Positions 34,926 through 44,151 of a stretch of DNA of 64,000 nt are shown one piece after another. This stretch comes from Paenibacillus massiliensis 2301065 = DSM 16942. GTDB lineage: Bacteria; Bacillota; Bacilli; Paenibacillales; Paenibacillaceae. Below the pieces are notes generated by a model. That model did no database searches. It was not told the DNA's origin and saw only the letters and a program-made list of their open reading frames with translations. Position 1 is the first letter of the stretch. Each line of letters starts with the position of its first letter. Position numbers and translations under genes: made by a program. The stretch is taken from contig NZ_KB898194.1 of NCBI RefSeq assembly GCF_000377505.1, forward strand, positions 1 through 64,000, written 5' to 3'.

Positions 34926-35035
34926 GCTCATCCAATAATTGCAACACATACAACGACAGTCAGCGAACAATCCTATTTCGTAAATGCCATTCCGTTAATT
35001 CGGGCGCCATTTCCGAAAAGAGAGGATGAATACGA

Positions 35036-35170
35036 ATGCGAGATTTTTCGTGGCAGTATTTTACGATGACTGGAGATGTCGATGCGTATTTATTGTACAA
35101 GCACGCTCAAGCAATTGAGCAGGGTGCGGTGGATGCAGAGTTGGACGAAGAGGACGAAGTCAATGAATGA
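35036..35170 (+). CDS. yqzL: YqzL family small protein
   Basis: A 44-residue ORF beginning MRDFSWQYFTMTGDVDAYLL and ending in a run of acidic residues. The start matches the YqzL family, whose gene lies between era and recO in Bacillus, as here. GAGAGGA precedes ATG 35036 by about nine bases. The function is unknown. Its acidic tail and the tight spacing to recO (15 bp before the longer frame, 33 bp before the chosen start) suggest co-expression. Confidence 0.85.
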   Translation: MRDFSWQYFTMTGDVDAYLLYKHAQAIEQGAVDAELDEEDEVNE

Positions 35171-35203
35171 TTGGCTTGTTAGGCAATGGTTGGGGGAACA
35201 GTT

Positions 35204-35959
35204 ATGCTCTACAGGTTGGAAGGAATCGTCATCCGTAGCATGGACTACGGTGAGGGAAATAAAATTATTACGCTTTGCACCGAGAACGGAGCCAAAGTTG
35301 GGGTACTCGTCCGTGGGGCCAAGAAGCCCAAAAGCCGCCATGGAGCGTTAACACAGCCCTTTACGTATGCCTCATATGTATTCTTCCGTAATACAGGACT
35401 GGGTACGCTGAATTCGGGAGAGATTCTGGAGTCCCATCATGAGCTTCGTGAGGACATTGTCAAGGCGGCTTATGCATCTTATGTATGTGAGTTGCTGGAT
35501 CGTGTACTGCAGGAAGAAGAGACAGGCGCCTTCTGGTTCAGGCAGCTTAAGGCTTGTCTTTCAGCCATGTCTGAAGGAAAAGACCCGTTAACCGTGACGA
35601 ATATGTACGAAATGAAAATCCTCCAGGCTGCCGGCTACGGTCCTCAATTGGATGCGTGTATCTCTTGCGGAAGAGCACTGGAGGAGGTACCCATCTACAT
35701 TAGCCCCCGTCTTGGAGGTGTGCTCTGTCGGTCCTGTCGTCATTTTGATCCGGCTTCACTAGAGCTGTCACCCAAAGCGCTTAAGCTACTACGGTTGTAT
35801 GCGCAATTGGATCTAACGAGATTGGGCAATGTAAATATCAGTGATTCCACCAAGCAAGAGATCAAACAGGTCATGAGACAATTTATGGATATGCAGCTAG
35901 GCTTACAGCTCAAAACTAGAAATTTTTTGGATCAGCTTGATAAATACGATATTCAGTAG
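35204..35959 (+). CDS. recO: DNA repair protein RecO
   Basis: RecO anneals complementary strands and, with RecF/RecR, loads RecA on SSB-coated gaps. The 251-residue protein has the N-terminal OB fold (MLYRLEGIVIRSMDYGEGNK), a helical middle and a zinc-binding module with CISCGR and CRSCRHFD (four cysteines) at about 145-180. ATG 35204 is preferred because GGGGGA lies seven bases upstream; the earlier ATG 35186 contains that site. The position after era-yqzL matches B. subtilis. It gives the window a second recombination route alongside AddAB. Confidence 0.95.
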   Translation: MLYRLEGIVIRSMDYGEGNKIITLCTENGAKVGVLVRGAKKPKSRHGALTQPFTYASYVFFRNTGLGTLNSGEILESHHELREDIVKAAYASYVCELLDRVLQEEETGAFWFRQLKACLSAMSEGKDPLTVTNMYEMKILQAAGYGPQLDACISCGRALEEVPIYISPRLGGVLCRSCRHFDPASLELSPKALKLLRLYAQLDLTRLGNVNISDSTKQEIKQVMRQFMDMQLGLQLKTRNFLDQLDKYDIQ

Positions 35960-36054
35960 TAATATGTTTCTATCTGGGTATCATGCAATGTGATATTGTG
36001 TGGTACTGTCTAGGAAACTCATTTCACTTTGAGTGAGATGGCTATGCTATGATC

Positions 36055-36268
36055 GAGAGGGTAGCAGAATGTGGCTTCTTATAGCGAGTCGGGGATGGTG
36101 AAAGCCCGGTGGGAGCAAGCTGTGATGGGCACTCGGGAGCGTGGATTTAACAATAACACCGAAAAGCGGATTGTCAGTAAGTGGACTGATAATCAAGTAG
36201 GGTGGAACCGCGGGAGCAATGCTCTCGTCCCTACGTCTGTGCAGACGTAGAGGGGCGGGGGCTTTTTC
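36055..36268 (+). promoter_or_regulatory. Glycine T-box leader of glyQS
   Basis: A tRNA-sensing riboswitch. The T-box consensus AGGGTGGAACCGCGGG is at 36199-36214, and its TGGA bulge pairs with the acceptor end of uncharged tRNA. A candidate specifier GGC (Gly codon, 36128-36130, followed by A) lies in the stem I internal loop. The terminator is formed by CTACGTCTG-TG-CAGACGTAG (36231-36250) with flanking GTCCC/GGGGC and TTTTT (36263-36267). The GGTGAAAGCC segment near 36099 belongs to stem I. An extended -10 TGC-TATGAT (36045-36053) precedes it. Uncharged tRNA-Gly should allow read-through into glyQS. Confidence 0.93.
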
Positions 36269-36336
36269 ATGTCCGGCTTGCCATAGATGTCGTCTGTACA
36301 TAAGGAAATACAATATACAGAAGAGAGGCGTGTACT

Positions 36337-37224
36337 ATGAATTTTCAGCAGATGATCTTGACGCTCCAGGATTTCTGGGCAGCTGAGAACTGCATTATCG
36401 TTCAACCCTATGATACCGAGAAGGGTGCAGGCACGATGAACCCAATGACATTCCTTCGTTCGTTGGGACCGGAGCCATGGAAGGTGGCCTATGTGGAGCC
36501 TTCACGTCGCCCGTCAGACGGTCGTTATGGCGAGAATCCGAACCGCTTGTACCAGCATCATCAATTCCAGGTCATTATCAAGCCTTCACCGGATAACATT
36601 CAGGAGATGTATCTGGAGAGTCTGAAGCGCCTTGGAATTGATCCGCTGAAGCACGATATTCGATTTGTTGAGGACAACTGGGAGAATCCGTCGCTGGGCT
36701 GTGCTGGTCTTGGCTGGGAAGTATGGCTCGATGGGATGGAGATTACGCAGTTCACGTATTTCCAGCAGGTAGGGGGTATTGAGACAAGCCCAGTATCTGT
36801 AGAGATTACGTACGGTATGGAGCGTCTGGCTTCTTATATTCAAGAAAAAGAGAATGTATTCGAGCTAGAGTGGGTGGAAGGCGTAACTTATGGTGATGTA
36901 TTCCATCAGCCTGAGTATGAGCATTCCAAATATACGTTCGAAGTATCTGATGTGAAGATGCTATTCACCCTGTTCAATATGTATGAGGAAGAAGCAAACA
37001 AGGCTATGGCACAGCATCTGGTGTTCCCGGCTTATGATTACGTACTGAAGTGCTCACATACCTTCAATCTGCTGGATGCCCGCGGAGCAATCAGCGTTAC
37101 AGAGCGTACGGGCTACATTACACGTGTCCGTAATCTGGCACGGCAAATTGCCGCTACCTACATGGAGGAACGCGAGAAGCTGGGATTCCCGTTGTTGAAG
37201 AAAGGGGATGTAGAGCATGTCTAA
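36337..37224 (+). CDS. glyQ: Glycyl-tRNA synthetase, alpha subunit
   Basis: The catalytic alpha subunit of the bacterial alpha2beta2 glycyl-tRNA synthetase. The 295-residue protein starts MNFQQMILTLQDFWA and contains the class II motifs, including MNPMTFLRSLGPEPWKVAYV and EPSRRPSDGRYGENPNR (motif 2 region), and GGIETSPVSVEITYGMERLA (motif 3). Ribosome binding site GAGAGG precedes ATG 36337. Expression is controlled by the glycine T-box upstream. It overlaps glyS by eight bases, ensuring balanced subunit synthesis. Confidence 0.97.
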   Translation: MNFQQMILTLQDFWAAENCIIVQPYDTEKGAGTMNPMTFLRSLGPEPWKVAYVEPSRRPSDGRYGENPNRLYQHHQFQVIIKPSPDNIQEMYLESLKRLGIDPLKHDIRFVEDNWENPSLGCAGLGWEVWLDGMEITQFTYFQQVGGIETSPVSVEITYGMERLASYIQEKENVFELEWVEGVTYGDVFHQPEYEHSKYTFEVSDVKMLFTLFNMYEEEANKAMAQHLVFPAYDYVLKCSHTFNLLDARGAISVTERTGYITRVRNLARQIAATYMEEREKLGFPLLKKGDVEHV

Positions 37225-39292
37225 GGATATTCTGTTTGAAATTGGTCTGGAGGAAGTACCTGCCCGCTTCCTGCCTGCAGCAACAGAGCAGCTGAAGGAT
37301 CGCATGCTGCAATGGCTACAGGAATCTCGTCTGGAGCATGGTACCCTAGAGACATACGCTACTCCGCGCCGTCTGGCTGTGCTGGTGCATGATGTTGCCG
37401 AGAAGCAAGAAGACATTGAAGAAGAAGTCAAAGGACCTTCCCGAAAGATTGCGCTGGATGATCAGGGCAACTGGAGTAAAGCGGCGCTCGGGTTTGCCCG
37501 CAGTCAGGGAGTAGACCCGGAGCAGTTCACCTTTAAAGAGTTGAGCGGCGTAGAGTATATCTATGCGACCAAGAGCAGCAAGGGTGTTCACACTACCAAA
37601 ATTCTTGCAGATGGACTGCGTCATATTGTGCAATCCATGACTTTCCCAAAATTCATGCGCTGGGCCAACTACGACTTCAAGTTCGTACGACCGATCCGCT
37701 GGATGGTGGCATTGTTCGGAGAGCAAGTGGTTCCTTTTGAGATTGCAGGTGTAACGGCTGGAAATGTAACGCGCGGACATCGTTTTCTGGGCACGGAAGT
37801 AACACTATCTGAGCCATCCGCTTATACAAAGGCGCTGAGTGCGCAGCATGTTGTAGCTGACGTTGATGTGCGCAAGAAAATGATCGTGGACCAGATCGAG
37901 GCGCTGGCCAAAGAGAAATCCTGGAATATCTCCATCAAAGAGGACCTGCTAGAGGAAGTGCTGTACCTGGTTGAGACACCGACCGTGCTATTTGGCACAT
38001 TCGATCCGGCTTTCCTCAACATCCCGCGTGAGGTACTGATTACTTCCATGCGTGAACATCAGCGTTATTTCCCGGTATTTGATCAGCAAGGGGAGTTGCT
38101 TCCTTATTTTGTTACGGTACGTAATGGTGGAAACGAGTCACTTGATGTCATCGCTAAAGGGAATGAGAAAGTGCTTCGTGCCCGTCTCTCCGATGCCAAA
38201 TTCTTCTATGAAGAAGATCAGAAGCTAGCTATCAAGGATGCGCTGTCCAAGCTTGAGAGCATTGTATTCCACGAGGAGCTTGGTACTGTCGGAGATAAGG
38301 TGCGCCGCGTTCGCAAGATTGCTGATACGTTGGCACAGAGCTTGAATGTGTCCTCCAATGACGCGGAATCCGTAAGCCGTACAGCTGATATTTGCAAATT
38401 CGACCTGGTCACTCAAATGGTCTATGAATTTCCTGAGCTGCAAGGCGTTATGGGACAGGATTATGCACTTAAGGCTGGCGAGAAGGCGGATGTTGCAAAA
38501 GGCATTTTCGAGCATTACCAACCAAGATTTGCTGGAGATGCGGTTCCAACAACAATGGCTGGCGCAATCGTCAGCATTGCAGACAAGATCGATACGATCA
38601 CAGGTTGCTTCTCGCTCGGGATCATTCCTACAGGCTCACAGGACCCGTATGCATTGCGTCGTCAGGCTGCCGGGATTGTTCAGATTATTCTGAACTGTGA
38701 ACTGGCTCTGAAGCTGAGCGATCTGTTCGAGGTAGCGTTGAACGTACATGTGGATTTCGGGCATATGAAACGCAGTAGCGATGAAATTCGTAAAGATCTC
38801 ATGGATTTCTTTGGTATGCGTGTGAAAAAGCTGCTCTCCGAGACACTGCGTTACGACGTCGTGGATGCTGTGATCGCGGCTGGCTTCGACCAGATCGCGT
38901 CGGTCGTTGCTCGTGGACAAGCACTGATGTCTGCAGTTCAAGAGCAGGAGGACTTCAAGATTACTGTTGAGTCCTTCAATCGCTTGGCCAATCTTGCTGC
39001 CAAAGCATCACGCACGACGATCCAGCCTGAGCTGCTGACAGAGCAACAAGAGAAGGATCTATACGAAGTATGGGGCAAGCTGCATGTGCCTTATACGGCT
39101 GCGCTGGAAGTGCATGATGCAAGCAAGGCAATCTCGCTCGCAGCTGAGCTTACTCCAGCCGTTACTTCCTTCTTCGATGCTGTTATGGTCATGGCAGAGG
39201 ATCAGGATATACGCGAGAATCGACTTGCACTACTGGCATCCATTCATGGAGACCTCAAGCAATTTGCAGATTTCTCCAAGTTAGTGTGGTAA
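37217..39292 (+). CDS. glyS: Glycyl-tRNA synthetase, beta subunit
   Basis: The 691-residue beta subunit, which recognises tRNA-Gly. It begins MSKDILFEIGLEEVPARFLP, typical of GlyS. A central HD-like domain follows (FEHYQPRFAGDAVP, ADKIDTI), and the C-terminus is an anticodon-binding (DALR-like) region with NRLANLA. ATG 37217 lies within the end of glyQ, with AAAGGGG about eight bases before it. A hairpin terminator follows at 39332-39373. Together with glyQ it forms a two-gene operon behind the T-box. Confidence 0.97.
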   Translation: MSKDILFEIGLEEVPARFLPAATEQLKDRMLQWLQESRLEHGTLETYATPRRLAVLVHDVAEKQEDIEEEVKGPSRKIALDDQGNWSKAALGFARSQGVDPEQFTFKELSGVEYIYATKSSKGVHTTKILADGLRHIVQSMTFPKFMRWANYDFKFVRPIRWMVALFGEQVVPFEIAGVTAGNVTRGHRFLGTEVTLSEPSAYTKALSAQHVVADVDVRKKMIVDQIEALAKEKSWNISIKEDLLEEVLYLVETPTVLFGTFDPAFLNIPREVLITSMREHQRYFPVFDQQGELLPYFVTVRNGGNESLDVIAKGNEKVLRARLSDAKFFYEEDQKLAIKDALSKLESIVFHEELGTVGDKVRRVRKIADTLAQSLNVSSNDAESVSRTADICKFDLVTQMVYEFPELQGVMGQDYALKAGEKADVAKGIFEHYQPRFAGDAVPTTMAGAIVSIADKIDTITGCFSLGIIPTGSQDPYALRRQAAGIVQIILNCELALKLSDLFEVALNVHVDFGHMKRSSDEIRKDLMDFFGMRVKKLLSETLRYDVVDAVIAAGFDQIASVVARGQALMSAVQEQEDFKITVESFNRLANLAAKASRTTIQPELLTEQQEKDLYEVWGKLHVPYTAALEVHDASKAISLAAELTPAVTSFFDAVMVMAEDQDIRENRLALLASIHGDLKQFADFSKLVW

Positions 39293-39331
39293 GCCGTGTG
39301 TAATTGAAGAATTACTGGGTATAGATATAAG

Positions 39332-39377
39332 ATACGGAACGATTGCGCATCATATAATGCAGCCGTTCCGTATTTTA
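39332..39377 (+). terminator. Hairpin terminator after glyS
   Basis: ATACGGAACG (39332-39341) pairs exactly with CGTTCCGTAT (39364-39373). The loop contains a further GCAT/ATGC pairing, and TTT follows. The downstream gap to yqxD (39293-39538) shows no other feature. Confidence 0.75.
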
Positions 39378-39538
39378 AGATGATAGAATGTATAATTTGT
39401 CAATGTAGCTGAACCATTCGATCATTGCTAGACCACTTCAACTTGCGGTAGGTCTTCTGTGAAAGCATGTCGATAGTCGTTTTTCTTATGAAATTAATGC
39501 ATCGTGTGACTTCATGTCTTAGAGGGGTGACGAGCTGC

Positions 39539-40006
39539 GTGAATCATAACACCCGAATCGTCGTTGACGGAGATGCTTGCCCGGTTAAGGCAGAGATTAT
39601 ATCCACGGCACGACATTATAATATTGAGGTCATCATGGTGTCTTCATATGATCATGTTCTGCAGGGTGGAGTTGGGGTGAGCATTGTCACGGTAGATCGT
39701 AGTGATCAAAGCGCGGATCTGTACATTGCCAACCATATCCACGAGGGGGATATGGTTATAACCAATGATTATGGTCTGGCAGCACTGGCTTTGGCTAAGC
39801 GCTGCTATGCTTTATCCTTTCGCGGAACATCCTATGAGAATGAGACCATTGAATTTATGCTGGATCGTCGTCATACGTCTGCTAAGGAACGGAAGCAAGG
39901 CCGTTTTGGCAAAGGCCCGCGACCATTCACTGTGGAGGACCGAAAGGCTTTTCAACATAAATTGACAAAACTTTTACAACTCTTGCAGGAGAATGAACAG
40001 GAATAG
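39539..40006 (+). CDS. yqxD: YaiI/YqxD family protein (DUF188)
   Basis: A 155-residue protein of the UPF0178 (YaiI/YqxD) family, a PIN-like fold of unknown function. Conserved stretches are IVVDGDACPVKAEI, VITNDYGLAALALAK and RGTSYENETIEFML; the aspartates in the first two could form a metal site. The start is GTG 39539 with GAGGGGTG eight bases upstream. The longer frame from 39467 has no ribosome binding site and adds non-conserved residues. It is followed by dnaG, as in B. subtilis. Confidence 0.88.
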   Translation: MNHNTRIVVDGDACPVKAEIISTARHYNIEVIMVSSYDHVLQGGVGVSIVTVDRSDQSADLYIANHIHEGDMVITNDYGLAALALAKRCYALSFRGTSYENETIEFMLDRRHTSAKERKQGRFGKGPRPFTVEDRKAFQHKLTKLLQLLQENEQE

Positions 40007-40047
40007 CGAATAATAATTTAGGTGCTATAGAGATGAAGGTGGTTGGA

Positions 40048-41868
40048 ATGAGTGCCGGACATGGCAGTATACCGGAGCAGATTATTGAGGCGGTATTGCA
40101 GCAGCATGATATCGTAGATACGGTAAGCAAGTACGTGCATTTAACCAAGCAGGGGAAATACATGAAAGGTCTGTGCCCGTTTCATTCGGAGAAGACCCCT
40201 TCGTTCACGGTGACGCCTGATCGCCAAATTTTCTACTGTTATGGCTGTGGTATGGGAGGCAATGCCATCAAATTTACGATGGAAATCGAAGGACTATCCT
40301 TTCCCGAAGCGGTCAGATCCATGGCAGAGGAAAGTCATATCCCCCTGGGGGATTGGCAGGGGCGTGATACGTCACACCAACATCCTGAGGTAGAAAGACT
40401 ATTGCAGGCTTATGAATTGACTGCGAAGCTGTACCATTTCTTATTGAAGAATACCGAACATGGCAAGGCGGCTATGGACTATCTTCGTTCAAGAGGCTTT
40501 ACGGACAAGATCATTGATCAATTCCAGATAGGATATGCCCCCAACCGATGGGATACTGTAGTCCAGTTTCTTGAGAAGAGATCCTTTGATCTGGCGGAGA
40601 TGGAAAGAGGAGGCCTGGTGTCTGCCCGTCATGAAGGAGATGGGTATGTTGATCGCTTTCGGGATCGTGTCATGTTCCCGATCTGGAACCGCAACGGCAA
40701 GACGGTTGCTTTTGCCGGACGGATTATGGGGGAGGGACAGCCGAAATATCTCAACTCACCCGAGAGTCGATTGTTTAACAAAAGCCGAACCCTTTACAAT
40801 CTGCATCAAGCCAAGCCTGCTATCCGCAAGATGAGTCAGGCGGTACTATTCGAGGGCTACGGTGATGTGATTGCAGCTTGGGAGGCAGGTGTTCATCAGG
40901 GCACCGCGGCTATGGGCACAGCACTTACCGAACATCATGCTTTGATGCTAAAGGGTCTGTGTGAAGAGGTTATTTTGTGCTATGATGGAGATTCGGCTGG
41001 ACAAGCAGCTGCCTTGAAGAACTTTCCGATCCTAGAGGAAGTCGGTTTGCGGGTGAAGGTGGCCCTGCTGAGTGATGGGTTGGACCCGGATGATTTCATC
41101 AGACGTTATGGAAGTGATCGCTTTAAGCGTCAGATTATTGATGGGGCCGTGTCAACCGTCAAATTTAAGCTTATATATCTGAAAAAAAACCATATACTCC
41201 TAGAAGAAGAGGGAAGAATCGCTTATTCCAAGGAGGCACTTCAGGTTATCGCCCCGTTATCTTCGCCTACGGAACGCGAGGTATACCTGCGAGAGGTGTC
41301 TGCTGAAGTGAATGTCGATTATGAGACTCTTAAGCAGGAGTGCAATTTGCTGAGGCAATCTCTGCAAAAAAAACAGTTGCCTGGGGATAATAACGCCAAA
41401 AGGTGGAATAATGGTAGGCATAAAAAAGCCCAAATACCAACCCCTCAAGTACTCCCTGCTTATCATGCAGCTGAGCGAAGATTGCTGTCCTGGATGATTC
41501 AGGATGCTGATGCCGCCCTGTATGTAGAAGAGAATCTGGGAGATGCTTTCAATATCGATGATTATGCAGCTATTGCTGCTTATCTGTATGCATATTATGC
41601 ACAAGGTAAACCCCCTGACCCAAGCAGGTTCATGTCCTCGCTTCAAGATGATCGTCTGGAGAAGGCTGTAAGCTCGATTACGATGATGGACACACCAGGT
41701 CATTGGGAGCCATCCATGCTGGATGATTGTATCCGGGAGGTCAGGAAATATCCGCTGCAGCAGCAGTTGAATGAGAAAAGAGAGCAGATGATCGCCGCAG
41801 AGCGTTCTGGTGATTTTTTGCTGGCAGCACAAATAGCAAGTGATATTATAGCCCTAGAGAGACAATAA
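40048..41868 (+). CDS. dnaG: DNA primase DnaG
   Basis: DnaG synthesises RNA primers at the replication fork. The 606-residue protein has the N-terminal zinc finger (CPFHSEKTPSF and FYCYGCGMGG), the TOPRIM domain with VLFEGYGDVIAAWEAG and LCYDGDSAGQAAALK (metal-binding Glu and Asp), and a C-terminal helicase-binding domain (from about 460). ATG 40048 is preferred, since AAGGTGG lies five bases upstream; ATG 40033 would add five residues. It forms the macromolecular synthesis operon with rpoD, 40 bp downstream; the rpsU gene is elsewhere (23191), as in Bacillus. Confidence 0.96.
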   Translation: MSAGHGSIPEQIIEAVLQQHDIVDTVSKYVHLTKQGKYMKGLCPFHSEKTPSFTVTPDRQIFYCYGCGMGGNAIKFTMEIEGLSFPEAVRSMAEESHIPLGDWQGRDTSHQHPEVERLLQAYELTAKLYHFLLKNTEHGKAAMDYLRSRGFTDKIIDQFQIGYAPNRWDTVVQFLEKRSFDLAEMERGGLVSARHEGDGYVDRFRDRVMFPIWNRNGKTVAFAGRIMGEGQPKYLNSPESRLFNKSRTLYNLHQAKPAIRKMSQAVLFEGYGDVIAAWEAGVHQGTAAMGTALTEHHALMLKGLCEEVILCYDGDSAGQAAALKNFPILEEVGLRVKVALLSDGLDPDDFIRRYGSDRFKRQIIDGAVSTVKFKLIYLKKNHILLEEEGRIAYSKEALQVIAPLSSPTEREVYLREVSAEVNVDYETLKQECNLLRQSLQKKQLPGDNNAKRWNNGRHKKAQIPTPQVLPAYHAAERRLLSWMIQDADAALYVEENLGDAFNIDDYAAIAAYLYAYYAQGKPPDPSRFMSSLQDDRLEKAVSSITMMDTPGHWEPSMLDDCIREVRKYPLQQQLNEKREQMIAAERSGDFLLAAQIASDIIALERQ

Positions 41869-41908
41869 GGAGTAGGCCGGATGTTTCTAGGGAGGAGGGA
41901 GTCGAATT

Positions 41909-43042
41909 ATGGCGAATGATCAACATACTGAACTAGAAACGGAACTAACGTTGGATCAGGTAAAGGATCAGCTAATTGAATTAGGTAAAAAGAGATCTTC
42001 CTTGAACTACAAGGATATCATGGAAAAATTATCGCCATTTGATCAAGACCCCGAACAGATGGATGAATTCTATGAGCAGCTAGGTGATATGGGGATTGAT
42101 GTCGTGAATGACAACGACGAAGACATCGCCAGAATGCGTCCAAGTGATGATCCAGATTCCAATGATAATGATGACTTCAACTTTGATGATGATCTGAGCT
42201 TGCCTCCAGGTATCAAAATCAACGACCCTGTTCGTATGTACTTGAAGGAGATTGGACGCGTACCGCTCTTGTCAGCTGATGATGAGATCGAGCTTGCCAA
42301 ACGAATCGAGAACGGGGATGAAGAAGCGAAGCGCAGGCTGGCTGAAGCCAATCTACGTCTCGTGGTCAGTATCGCCAAGCGTTATGTAGGACGTGGAATG
42401 CTCTTCCTTGATCTTATTCAGGAAGGTAACATGGGTCTGATCAAGGCTGTTGAGAAGTTCGATCATGGCAAAGGTTTCAAATTCAGTACGTATGCTACCT
42501 GGTGGATTCGTCAGGCCATTACCCGTGCTATTGCAGACCAAGCAAGAACGATTCGTATCCCTGTTCATATGGTGGAGACGATCAACAAGCTCATTCGTGT
42601 CTCTCGGCAGCTCTTGCAGGAGTTGGGGCGTGAACCGACACCTGAAGAAGTCGCAGCTGAGATGGAATTGAGTGTTGAGAAAGTACGAGAAATTATGAAA
42701 ATCGCACAAGAGCCTGTATCGTTGGAGACACCGATTGGTGAGGAAGACGATTCCCATCTTGGAGACTTCATAGAGGATCAGGAGGCGCTTGCTCCTGCGG
42801 ATGCTGCAGCCTATGAATTGCTCAAGGAGCAGCTGGAGGATGTGCTGGACACGTTGACGGAGCGTGAAGAGAATGTATTGCGTCTTCGTTTCGGATTGGA
42901 TGACGGACGTACACGGACCCTGGAGGAAGTAGGCAAGGTGTTCGGCGTTACTCGTGAACGGATCCGCCAGATTGAAGCCAAAGCCCTTCGCAAGCTTCGC
43001 CATCCTAGCCGGAGTAAACGGCTTAAGGATTTTCTGGAATAG
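41909..43042 (+). CDS. rpoD: RNA polymerase primary sigma factor SigA/RpoD
   Basis: The housekeeping sigma factor, 377 residues, with an acidic region 1.1 (DNDEDIARMRPSDDPDSND). Region 1.2 is PVRMYLKEIGRVPLL. Region 2, with the -10 reading helix, is GLIKAVEKFDHGKGFKFSTY and ATWWIRQAITRAI. Region 3 follows, and region 4.2 is TLEEVGKVFGVTRERIRQIE. GGGAGGAGGGAG lies just before ATG 41909. It is co-transcribed with dnaG and ends at a strong terminator (43054-43090). Its region 2.4/4.2 residues are standard, which fits the TTGACA/TATAAT promoters seen in the window. Confidence 0.97.
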   Translation: MANDQHTELETELTLDQVKDQLIELGKKRSSLNYKDIMEKLSPFDQDPEQMDEFYEQLGDMGIDVVNDNDEDIARMRPSDDPDSNDNDDFNFDDDLSLPPGIKINDPVRMYLKEIGRVPLLSADDEIELAKRIENGDEEAKRRLAEANLRLVVSIAKRYVGRGMLFLDLIQEGNMGLIKAVEKFDHGKGFKFSTYATWWIRQAITRAIADQARTIRIPVHMVETINKLIRVSRQLLQELGREPTPEEVAAEMELSVEKVREIMKIAQEPVSLETPIGEEDDSHLGDFIEDQEALAPADAAAYELLKEQLEDVLDTLTEREENVLRLRFGLDDGRTRTLEEVGKVFGVTRERIRQIEAKALRKLRHPSRSKRLKDFLE

Positions 43043-43389
43043 AGAACGTTGCGGACCTTCTGCGGGCTAGACTGCAGAGGGTCTTTTTTTCGGGCTATGG
43101 ACGTGTGGCAGAAGCGGTTTCTTTTGTGAGAAAAAAATCTATCGACGTACTTTCACAGAAGCCAGACCGCCTTTAGTTGAAATATTTCTTGCGATAATCG
43201 AATTGTTCAGCTTCGCTGAAAGTAATAATTCTATTATCTAAAGAAATCCCTTGCTCTGCTTCGACTGTGTTTTTATTTTATCTTTTTTTTACAGGTATTG
43301 CAAATGATTGGGACCCCGAAAGGCAAGAATTAATAAACAAGAAGATGAGAATCAGTCAATAGTACATTCTAGAAGATGTAGGTGAACGG
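43043..43389. other. 347-bp gene-free stretch between rpoD and trmK
   Basis: After the rpoD terminator there is A/T-rich DNA with a small hairpin TTCAGC-TTC-GCTGAA (43207-43221) and a pyrimidine-rich run (43272-43291). No ORF with a ribosome binding site and no convincing promoter is visible. In B. subtilis a cytochrome c gene (cccA) occupies this place; nothing resembling it is present. Confidence 0.5.
43054..43090 (+). terminator. Intrinsic terminator of dnaG-rpoD
   Basis: GACCTTCTGC (43054-43063) pairs with GCAGAGGGTC (43074-43083; one T-G pair), followed by TTTTTTT (43084-43090). Confidence 0.9.
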
Positions 43390-44151
43390 ATGAAACTCTC
43401 GGATCGATTGCAGTATATTATGGAGCAAATACCACCACATTCCCGTATGGCAGATATCGGCTCGGATCATGCTCTGCTGCCGGTGGCTGCCGTACGGAGT
43501 GGTAGGGTAGTGAGCGCGGTGGCTGGTGAGGTCAATGCTGGCCCGCTTCAGGCAGCACGCAAGCAGGTGCTGGATGCAGGCCTCGGTAACCGTATAGATG
43601 TCAGGCAGGGAGATGGCTTGGCTGTGCTGCAGCTGGATGAAGTGGATGTTATTACAATCGCAGGCATGGGTGGTGCACTGATCGCGAATATCCTCGATAG
43701 TGGTAAGGAGAAGCTGGCAGGCGTTCAACGACTGGTTCTGCAGCCGAATGTAGGTGAGGATATTCTGCGCAAATGGCTCATTCGCCATAACTGGATTTTG
43801 GTGAATGAGCACATTTTGGAGGAAGACGGTAAAGTGTACGAAATCCTCACTGCGGTACCTGGCACCTCAATTAGCACAACACATTCTGACTTGTACAAGC
43901 CTTTCACGCTCGCTGGCTGCTCTGTTCGGGTAGATGAGGACCTCATGATTCGCATGGGGCCACTTCTGCTGCATAAGGTGAATGAGGTATTCATTCGCAA
44001 ATGGCAGGGAGAGATTGCCAAGCTTCAGCATGTGACACAGCAATTGGAGCTCGCGGGCCAGGAAGCGGCTCAGGAGAAGAAGGAGCAGCTGCGATTATTG
44101 ATTCAACAATTAGAGGAGGTGCTGGCATGTTTGCCAAGGGACAAACCGTAA
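43390..44151 (+). CDS. trmK: tRNA (adenine(22)-N(1))-methyltransferase TrmK
   Basis: A 253-residue class I methyltransferase that makes m1A22 in bacterial tRNAs. Evidence: MKLSDRLQYIMEQIPPHSRM, the SAM site ADIGSDHALLPVAAV (about 21-35), DVITIAGMGGALIANIL and the C-terminal coiled-coil arm (about 200-250) with EIAKLQHVTQQLELAGQEAA, a TrmK feature. GTAGGTGAACGG precedes ATG 43390. It overlaps the nif3 gene by 25 bases, a coupling that is conserved in many Firmicutes. Confidence 0.94.
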   Translation: MKLSDRLQYIMEQIPPHSRMADIGSDHALLPVAAVRSGRVVSAVAGEVNAGPLQAARKQVLDAGLGNRIDVRQGDGLAVLQLDEVDVITIAGMGGALIANILDSGKEKLAGVQRLVLQPNVGEDILRKWLIRHNWILVNEHILEEDGKVYEILTAVPGTSISTTHSDLYKPFTLAGCSVRVDEDLMIRMGPLLLHKVNEVFIRKWQGEIAKLQHVTQQLELAGQEAAQEKKEQLRLLIQQLEEVLACLPRDKP

